This document shows, in pieces, positions 23,525-32,218 of a stretch of DNA of 64,000 nucleotides. The first letter of the stretch is position 1. Every line of letters begins with the position of its first letter. The notes below the pieces were generated by a model. That model made no database searches, had not been told where the DNA came from, and worked only from the letters and a program-made list of their open reading frames with translations. A program made the translations under genes and the position numbers. Source of the DNA: Thermococcus sp. 4557 (GTDB lineage: Archaea > Methanobacteriota_B > Thermococci > Thermococcales > Thermococcaceae); contig NC_015865.1 of NCBI RefSeq assembly GCF_000221185.1, positions 1,947,321-2,011,320 on the forward strand, written 5' to 3'.

Positions 23525-25663
23525 ATGCCGTGGACCCCGGATTTAATAAGGCTGGCATCCAGGGAAACGCTCGTTGGAGACGTAATCGAGCTGCTGAAGA
23601 GAATGGGCTTCAGGGACTACGAGAGGGTGGCGGGCAGGAAGGAGTGGGGAATAGACGTCGTGGCGATAAGGGACGACCCCATAGCTGGGACCGAGAAGGT
23701 TGTTCTGGCGGTTCATTCCAAGGGGCTGGCCTCTTCGAGGGACGTCAACGTCTTCGCTGACCTGGTGAACAAATACAGGGCGGATAAGGGAATACTGATA
23801 TCCCCCGCAGGATTCACGAAGGACGCCAAGGTTCTAATATCCAGGGAGCATAGGGGGAGGGTGGTTCCGTGGGACGGCGAGAAGCTCGCCTCCCTGTTCA
23901 ACAACTACCGGATGGAACCGCCCGCCGATCTTGTGGAGCGGCTTAAGGCCGAGACGGAGACGGGAGAAGAAAAAAGTCCCCTGAATGAGTTCGAGCTCGA
24001 TGCCCCGCTTCTCCATGACTTTTCACCCGAGGCAGTGCTCGGAAAGGTGGCATCGTTCGCGGCTTCCAAATACCCTGTGAAGCCGGAGGAGGTGAAGCTC
24101 GAGTCCATCTCAGTCTCCCTGTCCAGTGCGTACATATTCTCCTGGTCCGTCGAGGGGGATGGTGAAAAGGACAAGGCGGTGGTGTTTTCGGAGGACCGCA
24201 TAGTCCTCAGGGCAACGCAGGACAAGAACCTTAGCGTCCCCGTAACCAAGGCCCTCCTGAACGACGGCTCGATTATCCACGTCACGGAGCGTGAGGTGGA
24301 GGTTCCCCTCAGTCCAAGCGAGGCGGTCTTCGTCCTTAAAGCCGTCGCCGCAAAGGAGCTCGGCGTTCCAGAGGGCCGGGTGACCATCCATGAGAGGAAG
24401 AAAGTCTACGTTCCCAAAGAGGCCAGACTCGAGGTCCGGGTGGGTGAAAACCTGGCCAGTGCCAGGGTCGATCTGGAGCGCGGAGAGGTAACCTTCGAGA
24501 TGAACCCCCTGCCCGATGACTACTTCGTTGAGAGGGTTCGGGACATCGTTCGGAAGCAGACGGGGGAGGAAATCGGCGAGTACGAGCTCAAGAGAACAAA
24601 CGGGAAGGTTAAGGTATCCGGAAAGACGGAGCGCTTCTCATTCGAGGCCCAGTTCAACGGCTACACAGGCAGGCTTCTTGGGATGGAGGCCCTCATGAGC
24701 GACGACGCCCTCAACGAACTACTGAGAAACGCCTATCCGCAGGGCAGGGTCATCAACCTCGAGAAGGGCAAGAAGGCCGCCATCGCGGACATACTGCTTG
24801 AGGGGGGCGTGGCCGTTGTCAGCGTCGATCTCACAGACGGCAGCTATGAGGAAGTTAGGAGGCTCCCATCGCCCGAAGACGCCTTCGAAAACGCCCGGAC
24901 TGTCATAGAGGGCAACTTTCCGCTGAGAGACCTGGTTATGGAATCATACCGTGTGCTGGAGCACAAGTACCTGGAGCTGGTTCTTGAGAGCGCCGATGGA
25001 AAGGCCGTCGTGAAGGTGGACGGCTCGACGGGGGACGTCCTCGACTACCTCGTCGAGGTGACGCCCGAGAGGGCGAAGGAGATAGTCTCCGAGAAGTATC
25101 CCGACTTTGAGATAAAGTCCATCGAGGGAACCGAAACCGAGTACACCGTTACCGCCGAGAACGACCGCCACATGGTAACCGTCAGAGTCAGCAGGGACGG
25201 AAAGCTCATCGAGGAGACTGACCGTGTTCTGAGAAGGGACCTAGCCGAGAGGATGGCAGTCGAGGCCGCGAAGGAGATAGACGAGGAGGCTGTGATAAGG
25301 TCGGTAACGCTCAACGAGAACTGGGAGGTCGAATTCGCCGGAAGAACGAAGGTCGGGAGGTTCGTCCTCCACAGAACCACTGGGGAAGTTCTGAAGAGCG
25401 ACGTCCGCTTCACGGAGATGGCGATAAAGGAGTCCTACCTCGCGCATGTGAGGGAGAAATACAAGGAAGAACGGCCCGCGGTGGAGCGCCTCGTCCTCTA
25501 CGAGGAGAGGGGCTACGTCCACATCAAGGTGGCGGGGAAGGAGACTCTCTACTACGCAAGGATAGACACAGGAACCGGGAAGATAATAAGTGAGGACAGG
25601 GCGCCGACAAAGGGAATAACGGCAAAGCTGAAGCAGCTTCAGCTGGACAGCAAATACAAGTGA
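23525..25663 (+). CDS. Mrr-like nuclease domain fused to PepSY-like repeats
   Basis: The 712-residue protein starts with a restriction-endonuclease-like Mrr domain (about 1-120): EWGIDVVAIRDD supplies the GxD motif, VLAVHSKG takes the place of the usual QxK (Q replaced by H), and KGILISPAGFTKDAKVL is the standard Mrr C-terminal strand-helix. After a linker, residues about 170-712 form several copies of a roughly 80-residue unit, each ending in a strand-turn like ARIDTGTGKIISED or VKVDGSTGDVLDY, which recalls PepSY domains. No membrane helix is present, so it is cytoplasmic. I chose ATG at 23525, with GGGTGAG upstream, over GTG at 23516. Function unknown; no methylase is nearby, so a restriction role is unlikely. 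Confidence 0.8.
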   Translation: MPWTPDLIRLASRETLVGDVIELLKRMGFRDYERVAGRKEWGIDVVAIRDDPIAGTEKVVLAVHSKGLASSRDVNVFADLVNKYRADKGILISPAGFTKDAKVLISREHRGRVVPWDGEKLASLFNNYRMEPPADLVERLKAETETGEEKSPLNEFELDAPLLHDFSPEAVLGKVASFAASKYPVKPEEVKLESISVSLSSAYIFSWSVEGDGEKDKAVVFSEDRIVLRATQDKNLSVPVTKALLNDGSIIHVTEREVEVPLSPSEAVFVLKAVAAKELGVPEGRVTIHERKKVYVPKEARLEVRVGENLASARVDLERGEVTFEMNPLPDDYFVERVRDIVRKQTGEEIGEYELKRTNGKVKVSGKTERFSFEAQFNGYTGRLLGMEALMSDDALNELLRNAYPQGRVINLEKGKKAAIADILLEGGVAVVSVDLTDGSYEEVRRLPSPEDAFENARTVIEGNFPLRDLVMESYRVLEHKYLELVLESADGKAVVKVDGSTGDVLDYLVEVTPERAKEIVSEKYPDFEIKSIEGTETEYTVTAENDRHMVTVRVSRDGKLIEETDRVLRRDLAERMAVEAAKEIDEEAVIRSVTLNENWEVEFAGRTKVGRFVLHRTTGEVLKSDVRFTEMAIKESYLAHVREKYKEERPAVERLVLYEERGYVHIKVAGKETLYYARIDTGTGKIISEDRAPTKGITAKLKQLQLDSKYK

Positions 25664-26287
25664 TCAGGCCATCAGCATGCTTTCTATCATCCTGATGGCT
25701 TCCATTATCTTCCTCTCTGGCTTTTCTTCGTTCTTCGGTATCTCGAGGTTTATAACGAGCCGCTCCTCCTTGTCGTCCTCGAAGTCGTATATCTCCAGCT
25801 CCTCCACCTCGACGTCCTCGAAGATGCTCTCCAGCTCCGGGCTGAGTATCTTCTTGTCGTTGCCGTAGACCTCGACGCGGACCACCTCGTCGGTCGTTGA
25901 GGCGACGACGACTATGTCGTAGGCGCCGACCTTCTTGACGAAGCGCAGCGCACTTCCGTAGCCCTCCACTTCCTCCTTGAAGCCGAGCTGGCGCATGGTG
26001 CTCCTTATTGCCTCCGTCTTGCTCTTTATCCTGTTGAGAATCCTCTCGCGGAGTTTGTAGCTCTCAAGGAGGGCCTTCTTTATTCCCTCTCCGGCTTCCT
26101 CGACGGTACCCTCCCATATACCGGTAACCCGTATGCCGGATGATGTGGGCTTGAGCTCGATCTTGATGGAATCAACGTCAAAGTCTCGCAGGTCGTCTAT
26201 TTTAAGCTCGCTGAGCGTGAGAATGTCGAACTCCATCCTCACAATGTTCCCGAAGGCTTTGCCTTTGAACTTCACCTTCATCACCAT
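25664..26287 (-). CDS. Conserved hypothetical protein
   Basis: I do not recognise this 207-residue soluble protein. It looks like two alpha/beta halves joined by a basic helical region (ALLESYKLRERILNRIKSK); the C-terminal half is very acidic (ESIFEDVEVEELEIYDFEDD). A TATA-like GTTTTTAAAC lies about 20-25 bp before the first ATG at 26287, favouring a leaderless start there; ATG at 26281 is the alternative. It converges on the Mrr-like gene, with stop codons abutting. Confidence 0.7.
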   Translation of the reverse strand: MVMKVKFKGKAFGNIVRMEFDILTLSELKIDDLRDFDVDSIKIELKPTSSGIRVTGIWEGTVEEAGEGIKKALLESYKLRERILNRIKSKTEAIRSTMRQLGFKEEVEGYGSALRFVKKVGAYDIVVVASTTDEVVRVEVYGNDKKILSPELESIFEDVEVEELEIYDFEDDKEERLVINLEIPKNEEKPERKIMEAIRMIESMLMA

Positions 26288-26455
26288 GGGGGGCTTATGG
26301 GGACGGTTTAAAAACTCTTCCCCTATTGAAGAAGTCCGCTGACAGCTTTATCTGGCCTTGGCGGCCCCCATGGAAGTGCTCCGGAAAAGAAACGGATCCA
26401 GCACCTCCAGTCCGGTGATGGGGCCTTCGGGAGAGAAAATTGAAAGAGGAGATGG
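26288..26455. other. Intergenic stretch
   Basis: This 168-bp segment holds the promoter of the minus-strand hypothetical gene at its left end (TATA-like near 26304-26313). The rest is GC-rich, and I see no gene, repeat or clear terminator in it. Confidence 0.4.
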
Positions 26456-28462
26456 TCACTTCCTCTTCCTGAGGAGAACCGGGAGGAGTGCGAGGCCCAC
26501 GATGAGGGCCGGGCCGCAGGTGCTTCCCCCGCCCTCGGTGGTCGTCTGGCTCGGGCTGCTGGTGCTGCCTCCTCCCACGGTGTAGGTCGCCTCGCCGGTG
26601 TTGCCGTAGAAGTCCACGGCGGTGACCTTCACGGTGAAGCTGCTGGCATCGACTCCCGGAACCTCGGTGAAGTAAGTGGCATCGACACTGATGGGCTTCA
26701 GGGAGAACGCTGGATACTCCGCGATGACCTTTCCGTCGGAGATTATCTGGACCTTCATTTCCTTGATTCCAACGTTGTCACCCGCGATTATGTAAACCTT
26801 GAAGTTCCGCCCGGGTTTTGGCTTGCCTGGGGAGAGGTAGCCGATTTTGACCTCCGGAGCCTGGGTGTCGGCTTCCTTGACGACGGTTATCTGGCTGACG
26901 CCCTGGGGAACGGTGACGTTGAGGAGCATGTAGTAGGTGCCGCCAATCTCCCTCTCGCCCAGGACGGTGTAGGTTATGTTGGTGTGCTCGGGATCCACCT
27001 TGGCCCCCTCGGGTATCTCGAGGACGAAGGGGCCGCTGACTTCCTCGCCGAGCTCGTTCACGAACCTGGCCGCGGTTCCATCCTCGCCGTTCTGCCTGTA
27101 AACTATGAACTTCTGCGGTATCGGGAGGGAGCTTATGCCCTCGTGGAGGACGTCCCCCGCGAGCGGGAACTTCACTGTGCCGTTGTCGTAGACGTAGATA
27201 ACCTGCGAACCGTACCAGCTCGGGACGGTGTATCCCCTGTCCTGGTCGGCTTTGCTCGGCGGGTTGCTGGTCTTGTCGGGTGCGCCGGTGGTGGTGACGG
27301 TGTAGAACCAGTGCTCGTTGCCCTCCTTGTCGATGTAGAGAACCGGCTTGTCCTTGTGGATGTGTCCGGCGAGGACGAGCCTGATGTTGTACTTCTCGAC
27401 GAGCTGGAGGAAGGTTCTGGCTATTTCATCGTACTCGCCGTTCTTGCCCTCCCAGTCCCAGCTTATGAACTTGGTCAGGGCGTTCCAGTCGCCGTCGTCA
27501 AAGGCCGTGTAGCCCTTTATGGTTCCGCCCCACTTGCCGTCGGGGGTGGTGTACCAGAACGGGTGGTGGACGAGGACTATGACCGTCTTGTTGGGGTGGC
27601 TCTCAAGCACGTTCTCCATCCACTGGAGCTGCTCGAGTTCGGGGTGCCTCTCCTCACCGCGGCTGTCCAGGCCTATTATGAGGAAGTTGCCTATGACCTC
27701 GTAGAAGTATCTTGGACCAACGTACTTGGTGTAGTAGGTCGGGGGGTGGTCGTGGTTGCCCTTGATGCCTATGAAGGGCATGCCAGCGGCGGTGCCGTGG
27801 ATTATACCCGTGTCGAACATCTTGTATCCTTCGCTGTCGCCGTTGGTATCGACGTCGTCGCCGGTGCTTATTATGAGGTTAACCACGTTCTCGCCGCCCG
27901 CTCCGGTCATTGCGTAGTACGTCATGAAGCTGTCGTGGGCGGTGTAGCTGTGCATTGCGTAGGGATGCTCGCAGTACTTGAGTATCTCGGGGATGCTCTT
28001 CTGGAAGTACTCGCCGCAGACGAAGCCCATCTTTGAGCCGCTCGTGACGTGGAGGTCGCTGCCGTGGGCTATCCTGAGAACCGTCGGGGCGTCCTTCATG
28101 ACCCACACGCCGTTGGGTATCGTGACCTCGCCCTTATCGCTCCTGACGACGAGGAAGTAATCGTCCGGCACCGCGTCCTCGGGTATCTTGGCCTTGATGA
28201 CGCCGTTCTCCGTGCCCACTATCTGGAGGTCGTAGGGCCCGTGAAGTATTGAGACTATCTGAAGGGAATCGATGGAAACCCCCTCGGCGGGGTGTATTTC
28301 AACTATGTCTCCGGGCTTTCCTATCGCTGGAATTCCCGGGAGCGGCTGAACGAGGATCTCTCCCGGCGTCACGCTGCTTGAAGCGGCCCAGACGGTGCTC
28401 ACTGGAACCGCCGCTATGGTAAGCAGGGCCACCAAAAGAGCCATAAGCTTGCCTGCCTTCAT
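26456..28462 (-). CDS. Secreted metallophosphoesterase with CGP-CTERM tail
   Basis: The 668-residue protein has an N-terminal signal peptide (residues 1-27, ending in VSTVWA) and a calcineurin-like phosphoesterase domain with all metal-site motifs in order: HGSDLHV, TGDDVDTNGD, GNHDHP, VHHPFW and AGHIHKD. C-terminal Ig-like domains (about 480-630) follow. It ends with a Ser/Thr-rich linker, the CGP motif, one hydrophobic helix and basic residues (RKRK), the CGP-CTERM surface-sorting signal of Thermococcaceae. It is likely a cell-surface phosphodiesterase or phosphatase. Start at ATG 28462 has GGTGATA upstream. The nearby ABC importer could take up what it releases; this is inference. Confidence 0.9.
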   Translation of the reverse strand: MKAGKLMALLVALLTIAAVPVSTVWAASSSVTPGEILVQPLPGIPAIGKPGDIVEIHPAEGVSIDSLQIVSILHGPYDLQIVGTENGVIKAKIPEDAVPDDYFLVVRSDKGEVTIPNGVWVMKDAPTVLRIAHGSDLHVTSGSKMGFVCGEYFQKSIPEILKYCEHPYAMHSYTAHDSFMTYYAMTGAGGENVVNLIISTGDDVDTNGDSEGYKMFDTGIIHGTAAGMPFIGIKGNHDHPPTYYTKYVGPRYFYEVIGNFLIIGLDSRGEERHPELEQLQWMENVLESHPNKTVIVLVHHPFWYTTPDGKWGGTIKGYTAFDDGDWNALTKFISWDWEGKNGEYDEIARTFLQLVEKYNIRLVLAGHIHKDKPVLYIDKEGNEHWFYTVTTTGAPDKTSNPPSKADQDRGYTVPSWYGSQVIYVYDNGTVKFPLAGDVLHEGISSLPIPQKFIVYRQNGEDGTAARFVNELGEEVSGPFVLEIPEGAKVDPEHTNITYTVLGEREIGGTYYMLLNVTVPQGVSQITVVKEADTQAPEVKIGYLSPGKPKPGRNFKVYIIAGDNVGIKEMKVQIISDGKVIAEYPAFSLKPISVDATYFTEVPGVDASSFTVKVTAVDFYGNTGEATYTVGGGSTSSPSQTTTEGGGSTCGPALIVGLALLPVLLRKRK

Positions 28463-28526
28463 GGTATCACCAAGAAAAGCTGAAATAAATCGGTTATAAG
28501 CTTTCCCTTGTCTGAGGGGCGCTCCT

Positions 28527-29123
28527 TTACCCATCTTCGTCCAGTGCCGCCCTCATAATCTCCGCCAGTTCCGAGCTCCCCCCAAACCGCCGGTAGGATG
28601 AATAGTTCTCGATTATCCTTCCTCGCAGCTTCCCGGCGGCCTCCGTCTTCCCGTTCCTCATCGCCACCTCCCACCGGGTGAAGTCCACGGCCATCTCCAG
28701 GAGGTGCCAGTCGGCCCTGCTCGGAGGTTTGGGGGGCAGTATTCCATCGATGGTTCCCTCCGGCTCCAGCGAACACCTCAAAACGGTGGTTTTCCCGAGA
28801 TAATCCTCGTGGGCTTCCTCGGTGAACGTGACCGGTCCGTACACCCCCGGGAGTCCCCGTATCCACCTGTGCGCCCCCATGTTCTCGAACTCAAGCTCCA
28901 CCGGCAGGTTGAGGGCGAGCTTTACGATCAGCTCAACGTCGTTGGTCACCTGCACCGACGCGTATGGATGCTCCCTCAGCTCACCTGCGCTCTTTCCACC
29001 GAAGAGTTTGAAAAACAGCTTGTTCCCTCTCCTTACAACGCCCACTGGGGTGGCATTTGACCTCGTGACGAGCAGAACCTCGTAGACCTGCCCCTCGTTG
29101 AGGAACTCCAGAAATCCACGCAT
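28527..29123 (-). CDS. DUF447-family flavin-binding-type protein
   Basis: The 198-residue protein matches the archaeal DUF447 family, which has a split-barrel FMN-binding fold. Typical parts are GQVYEVLLVTRSNATPVGVV at the N-terminus, LFFKLFGGKSAGELREHPYA, and the middle ENMGAHRWIRG. The substrate is unknown. GGTGGTCGC precedes the ATG. It lies 31 bp after the ABC ATPase gene, so it may be carried on the importer transcript. Confidence 0.8.
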   Translation of the reverse strand: MRGFLEFLNEGQVYEVLLVTRSNATPVGVVRRGNKLFFKLFGGKSAGELREHPYASVQVTNDVELIVKLALNLPVELEFENMGAHRWIRGLPGVYGPVTFTEEAHEDYLGKTTVLRCSLEPEGTIDGILPPKPPSRADWHLLEMAVDFTRWEVAMRNGKTEAAGKLRGRIIENYSSYRRFGGSSELAEIMRAALDEDG

Positions 29124-29154
29124 GCGACCACCTAAATGAAATGGGAAAAGGGGT

Positions 29155-30219
29155 TTAAAGCCGCTGCTTCGGGAGGACGATGATGTCGTCCCTCTCGACG
29201 TAGAACGTCACCTGCTGGAGCGGCCTGAGTCCCGCTATCTCCCTGTCGCTGATGGTTCTGGCGATGATCCTGGTGTCCCCGAAGAGACCGACGACCTCGA
29301 TGAAGAATCCGTAGTACTCGATGAGGTCAACGGTTCCGGTGAATGAGACCGCGTTCTCGACGGGCTTGAGCTTTATCCTCTCAGGCCTGATGACTATGAC
29401 GACGTCGTCGCTCTTGTCAGTGTAGTGGAGGCCGTCGAGCCTTATGCCCTCGAACTCGACGGAAACGCGGTCGCCGTTCCTCTCGACAACTTTGGCCGGG
29501 ATGACGTTGGTCTTGCCCATGAAGCTGGCGACGAATTCAGTCCTCGGAGTCTCGTATATCTCCTTCGGTGTTCCCACCTGCTCGACGGTTCCGACGTTCA
29601 TGACGGCAATCCTGTCGCTTATGGCCATGGCCTCCTCCTGGTCGTGGGTGACGTAGATGACGGTGATACCGAGCTCGCGCTGGATTCTCCTTATCTCCGA
29701 ACGCATCTCAAGCCTGAGCTTGGCGTCGAGGTTGCTCAGCGGCTCGTCGAGGAGGAGAACCTTGGGCTCGACGACCAAAGCTCTAGCTATCGCGACACGC
29801 TGCTGCTGACCTCCGGAAAGCTGGGTCGGGTAGCGGTCCGCGAAGCCCTCGAGCTTGACGAGTTCGAGGGCCCACTCCACCTTCTTCTTTATCTCGTCCT
29901 TTGGAAGCTTCTTGAGCTTCAGACCATAGGCGACGTTGTCGAAGACCGTCATGTGGGGCCACAGGGCGTAGTTCTGGAAGACGAGCACCGCACCGCGCTT
30001 GCTGGACGGGAGGTAGGTGACCTCCTCGTCGCCGAAGTGTATTGTGCCGCTGTCCGGGAAGTCCAGACCTGCTATGATTCTCAGCGTCGTGGACTTTCCA
30101 CACCCGCTCGGTCCGAGCAGGGTGAAGAGCTCCCCTGCCTTTATGTGAAGGTCTATCCCCTTAAGGGCAACCGTTTCTCCGAAGGTTTTGACGATGTTCT
30201 CAAGCTTGACGTCAACCAT
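29155..30219 (-). CDS. ABC importer ATPase, Fe3+/spermidine/phosphonate type
   Basis: The 354-residue protein is a nucleotide-binding subunit of the FbpC/PotA class. Walker A is GPSGCGKSTT, the signature LSGGQQQRVAIARAL, Walker B VLLLDEPLSNLD, then THDQEEAMAISDRIAVMN. After residue 240 comes a TOBE domain (MGKTNVIPAKVVERNGDRV), the usual regulatory tail of this class. ATG at 30219 has GAGGTGGT upstream and is favoured over GTG at 30228. It begins 11 bp after the permease gene and serves it. Confidence 0.93.
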   Translation of the reverse strand: MVDVKLENIVKTFGETVALKGIDLHIKAGELFTLLGPSGCGKSTTLRIIAGLDFPDSGTIHFGDEEVTYLPSSKRGAVLVFQNYALWPHMTVFDNVAYGLKLKKLPKDEIKKKVEWALELVKLEGFADRYPTQLSGGQQQRVAIARALVVEPKVLLLDEPLSNLDAKLRLEMRSEIRRIQRELGITVIYVTHDQEEAMAISDRIAVMNVGTVEQVGTPKEIYETPRTEFVASFMGKTNVIPAKVVERNGDRVSVEFEGIRLDGLHYTDKSDDVVIVIRPERIKLKPVENAVSFTGTVDLIEYYGFFIEVVGLFGDTRIIARTISDREIAGLRPLQQVTFYVERDDIIVLPKQRL

Positions 30220-30229
30220 CCCAACCACC

Positions 30230-32068
30230 TCATGTGAGACCTATGAATGAGTACCTCTGCTTGGTTATCACGTTCGCCAGGACTATGGCTATAATCTGCA
30301 CCGTCATGAGGAAGACACCGAGCGCGGCCGCGAGGTTGGCGCTTCCAACGGCGCTCGTCATGAGCTCGACCATCCTGGCGGTTATCGGGTAGTACTCTGG
30401 GTTGATGGAACCGAGGGTGATGCCGACGCTGGTCTCGCTCATACAGTAGACGAAGCTCAGCATGGCTCCTCCAAGCAGGTTCAGGAGTATCAGGGGTATC
30501 AGAATTCCCGTCAGTGCCTTCCACCTTCCTGCGCCGAGGTTGAGCGCAGCCTCCTCGAGGGACACGTGAACCTGCTGGATTCCGGCCGAGATGGAGCGCG
30601 CCGCGAAGGGCAGACGCCTGATCGAGTACGCCAGCACGAGAACCATCGCGGGGTTGAAGCCGAGCAGGTTCGTGGGGTCGAGGGGCGTGTCCGGGAACAC
30701 CTTGGCGAAGAAGAAGAAGTAGCTCATCGCTATGACGATACCCGGAACGGCTATGGGTATCGTTGAGAGGCTGTCGAGAACGGGTCCGAGCTGGCTCTTC
30801 TTGAACCTGCTGGAGGCGTAGGAGGCGGTGAGCGACAGGAGGAGGATGACGATTATTGCGGCGGTGGAATACATGATGCTGTTCATGATAACGCGTTCAA
30901 TGTCCGGCTGGGTTATGATGCTCTGGATGTGCGCGGTGGTGAAGCCCTGAGGCCATGTTCCGGACCAGCTCTCGCTGAAGGCGAGGAGAACCACACCCAC
31001 CTGCGGGAATATTGAGATGAGGAGCATAGGAAGGACGACGAGGTAGATGAGGACCGCCTGCCAGCCCTTGGGCTTGGCCACGCGCGGCTTCCACCTTCCG
31101 CCCTTGCTGAGCATGGCGTACTGGCGCAGGCTGACGTACTTCCTGATTCCGAGGAACATCAGGATGGCGATGGTGAGCATTATGAGCGCGAGGGCAGCGA
31201 GCTGCGGGCTTCCAACGTTGAAACCGCTGGTGAAGGCGCTGTAGATCTGGAAGGACATGAGCTTCCTGGCGAGCGGGTTGCCCTGGAAGACTATCGGCGC
31301 GGCGAGGTCCTCAAGGCTGAAGATTCCAACGAGGGTCGCTCCTGCCGCGATTCCCGGGAGGGCGAGCGGGAACGTAACGGTTCTGAAGAGGTGGAAGCCC
31401 CTGCTTCCAAGGTTCTCCGCCTGCTCCTCAAGGGTGGGGTCGATGTTGATGAAGCTCGCGTAGGCGTTGAGGTAAACTATCGGGTAGTAGGTCATCGCCT
31501 GAGCGACTATAACGCCCACGAGACCGTCGATAACGATTCTGTGCGGGAATACGTGAAGGATATCGTAGAACAGCCAGTTTATCAGACCGTTGGGAAGGAA
31601 CATCTTCTTAACGATGAAGACGTTGACGAAGGGCGTAACGAGGAGCGGCACGAAGAGAAGAATCCTGACGATGTTCTTGCCCGGGAAGTTGTAGCGCGCC
31701 ATGACGAATGCGAAGACGGTTCCCAGTATCGTGGTCAGGATCATGACGCTCAGGGAGACTATTATGGAGTTGAGTATCACTCCGAAGTCAACGCCCTGGA
31801 CATAGTAGATCTGCTCCCCGCTGGGCAGGGTGACAAGTCTGGAGAACTCCCCGGTCGGCCAGCTGATGTAGTACTCCGACGTCAGTATGCTGGTGAACCA
31901 GTGGAAGGAGAAGTGACCGTTGTACTCGAAGGCCACCGCGAGCATTGCCAGCACTGGGATTATCAGGAAGGCCACCAGGTACAGGAGTGGGAACAGGAAC
32001 GAAGTCGTAACGACCGGATCGAACAGGGGTGTTCCAAAGAGTCTCTCGCTCCACTTGCTTACCTTCAT
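30230..32068 (-). CDS. ABC importer permease, two fused domains
   Basis: The 612-residue membrane protein contains two tandem binding-protein-dependent transport domains, each with about six helices and an EAA loop (first EEQAENLGSRGFHLFRTVTFP, second beginning SLEEAALNLGAGRW). This fused form is typical of Fe3+ (FbpB) and 2-aminoethylphosphonate-type importers, in which one polypeptide makes the whole channel. It lies between the binding protein and the ATPase genes on the same strand. A TATA-like CTTTAAATAG lies about 65 bp upstream of the ATG. Confidence 0.92.
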   Translation of the reverse strand: MKVSKWSERLFGTPLFDPVVTTSFLFPLLYLVAFLIIPVLAMLAVAFEYNGHFSFHWFTSILTSEYYISWPTGEFSRLVTLPSGEQIYYVQGVDFGVILNSIIVSLSVMILTTILGTVFAFVMARYNFPGKNIVRILLFVPLLVTPFVNVFIVKKMFLPNGLINWLFYDILHVFPHRIVIDGLVGVIVAQAMTYYPIVYLNAYASFINIDPTLEEQAENLGSRGFHLFRTVTFPLALPGIAAGATLVGIFSLEDLAAPIVFQGNPLARKLMSFQIYSAFTSGFNVGSPQLAALALIMLTIAILMFLGIRKYVSLRQYAMLSKGGRWKPRVAKPKGWQAVLIYLVVLPMLLISIFPQVGVVLLAFSESWSGTWPQGFTTAHIQSIITQPDIERVIMNSIMYSTAAIIVILLLSLTASYASSRFKKSQLGPVLDSLSTIPIAVPGIVIAMSYFFFFAKVFPDTPLDPTNLLGFNPAMVLVLAYSIRRLPFAARSISAGIQQVHVSLEEAALNLGAGRWKALTGILIPLILLNLLGGAMLSFVYCMSETSVGITLGSINPEYYPITARMVELMTSAVGSANLAAALGVFLMTVQIIAIVLANVITKQRYSFIGLT

Positions 32069-32218
32069 TGAGCATCAACCTCCGTTCTGCTTCTGACCAT
32101 ACCCGCCACTCTGAGTTGGTCGAGGTGGAGTCTATTTAAAGATTTCCAAGAATTTGTTGATTCGTCCGTATTGAAAAAGTGCCAAAAAAGAATGGAAATT
32201 CGCAGGGGGATATCAAAC

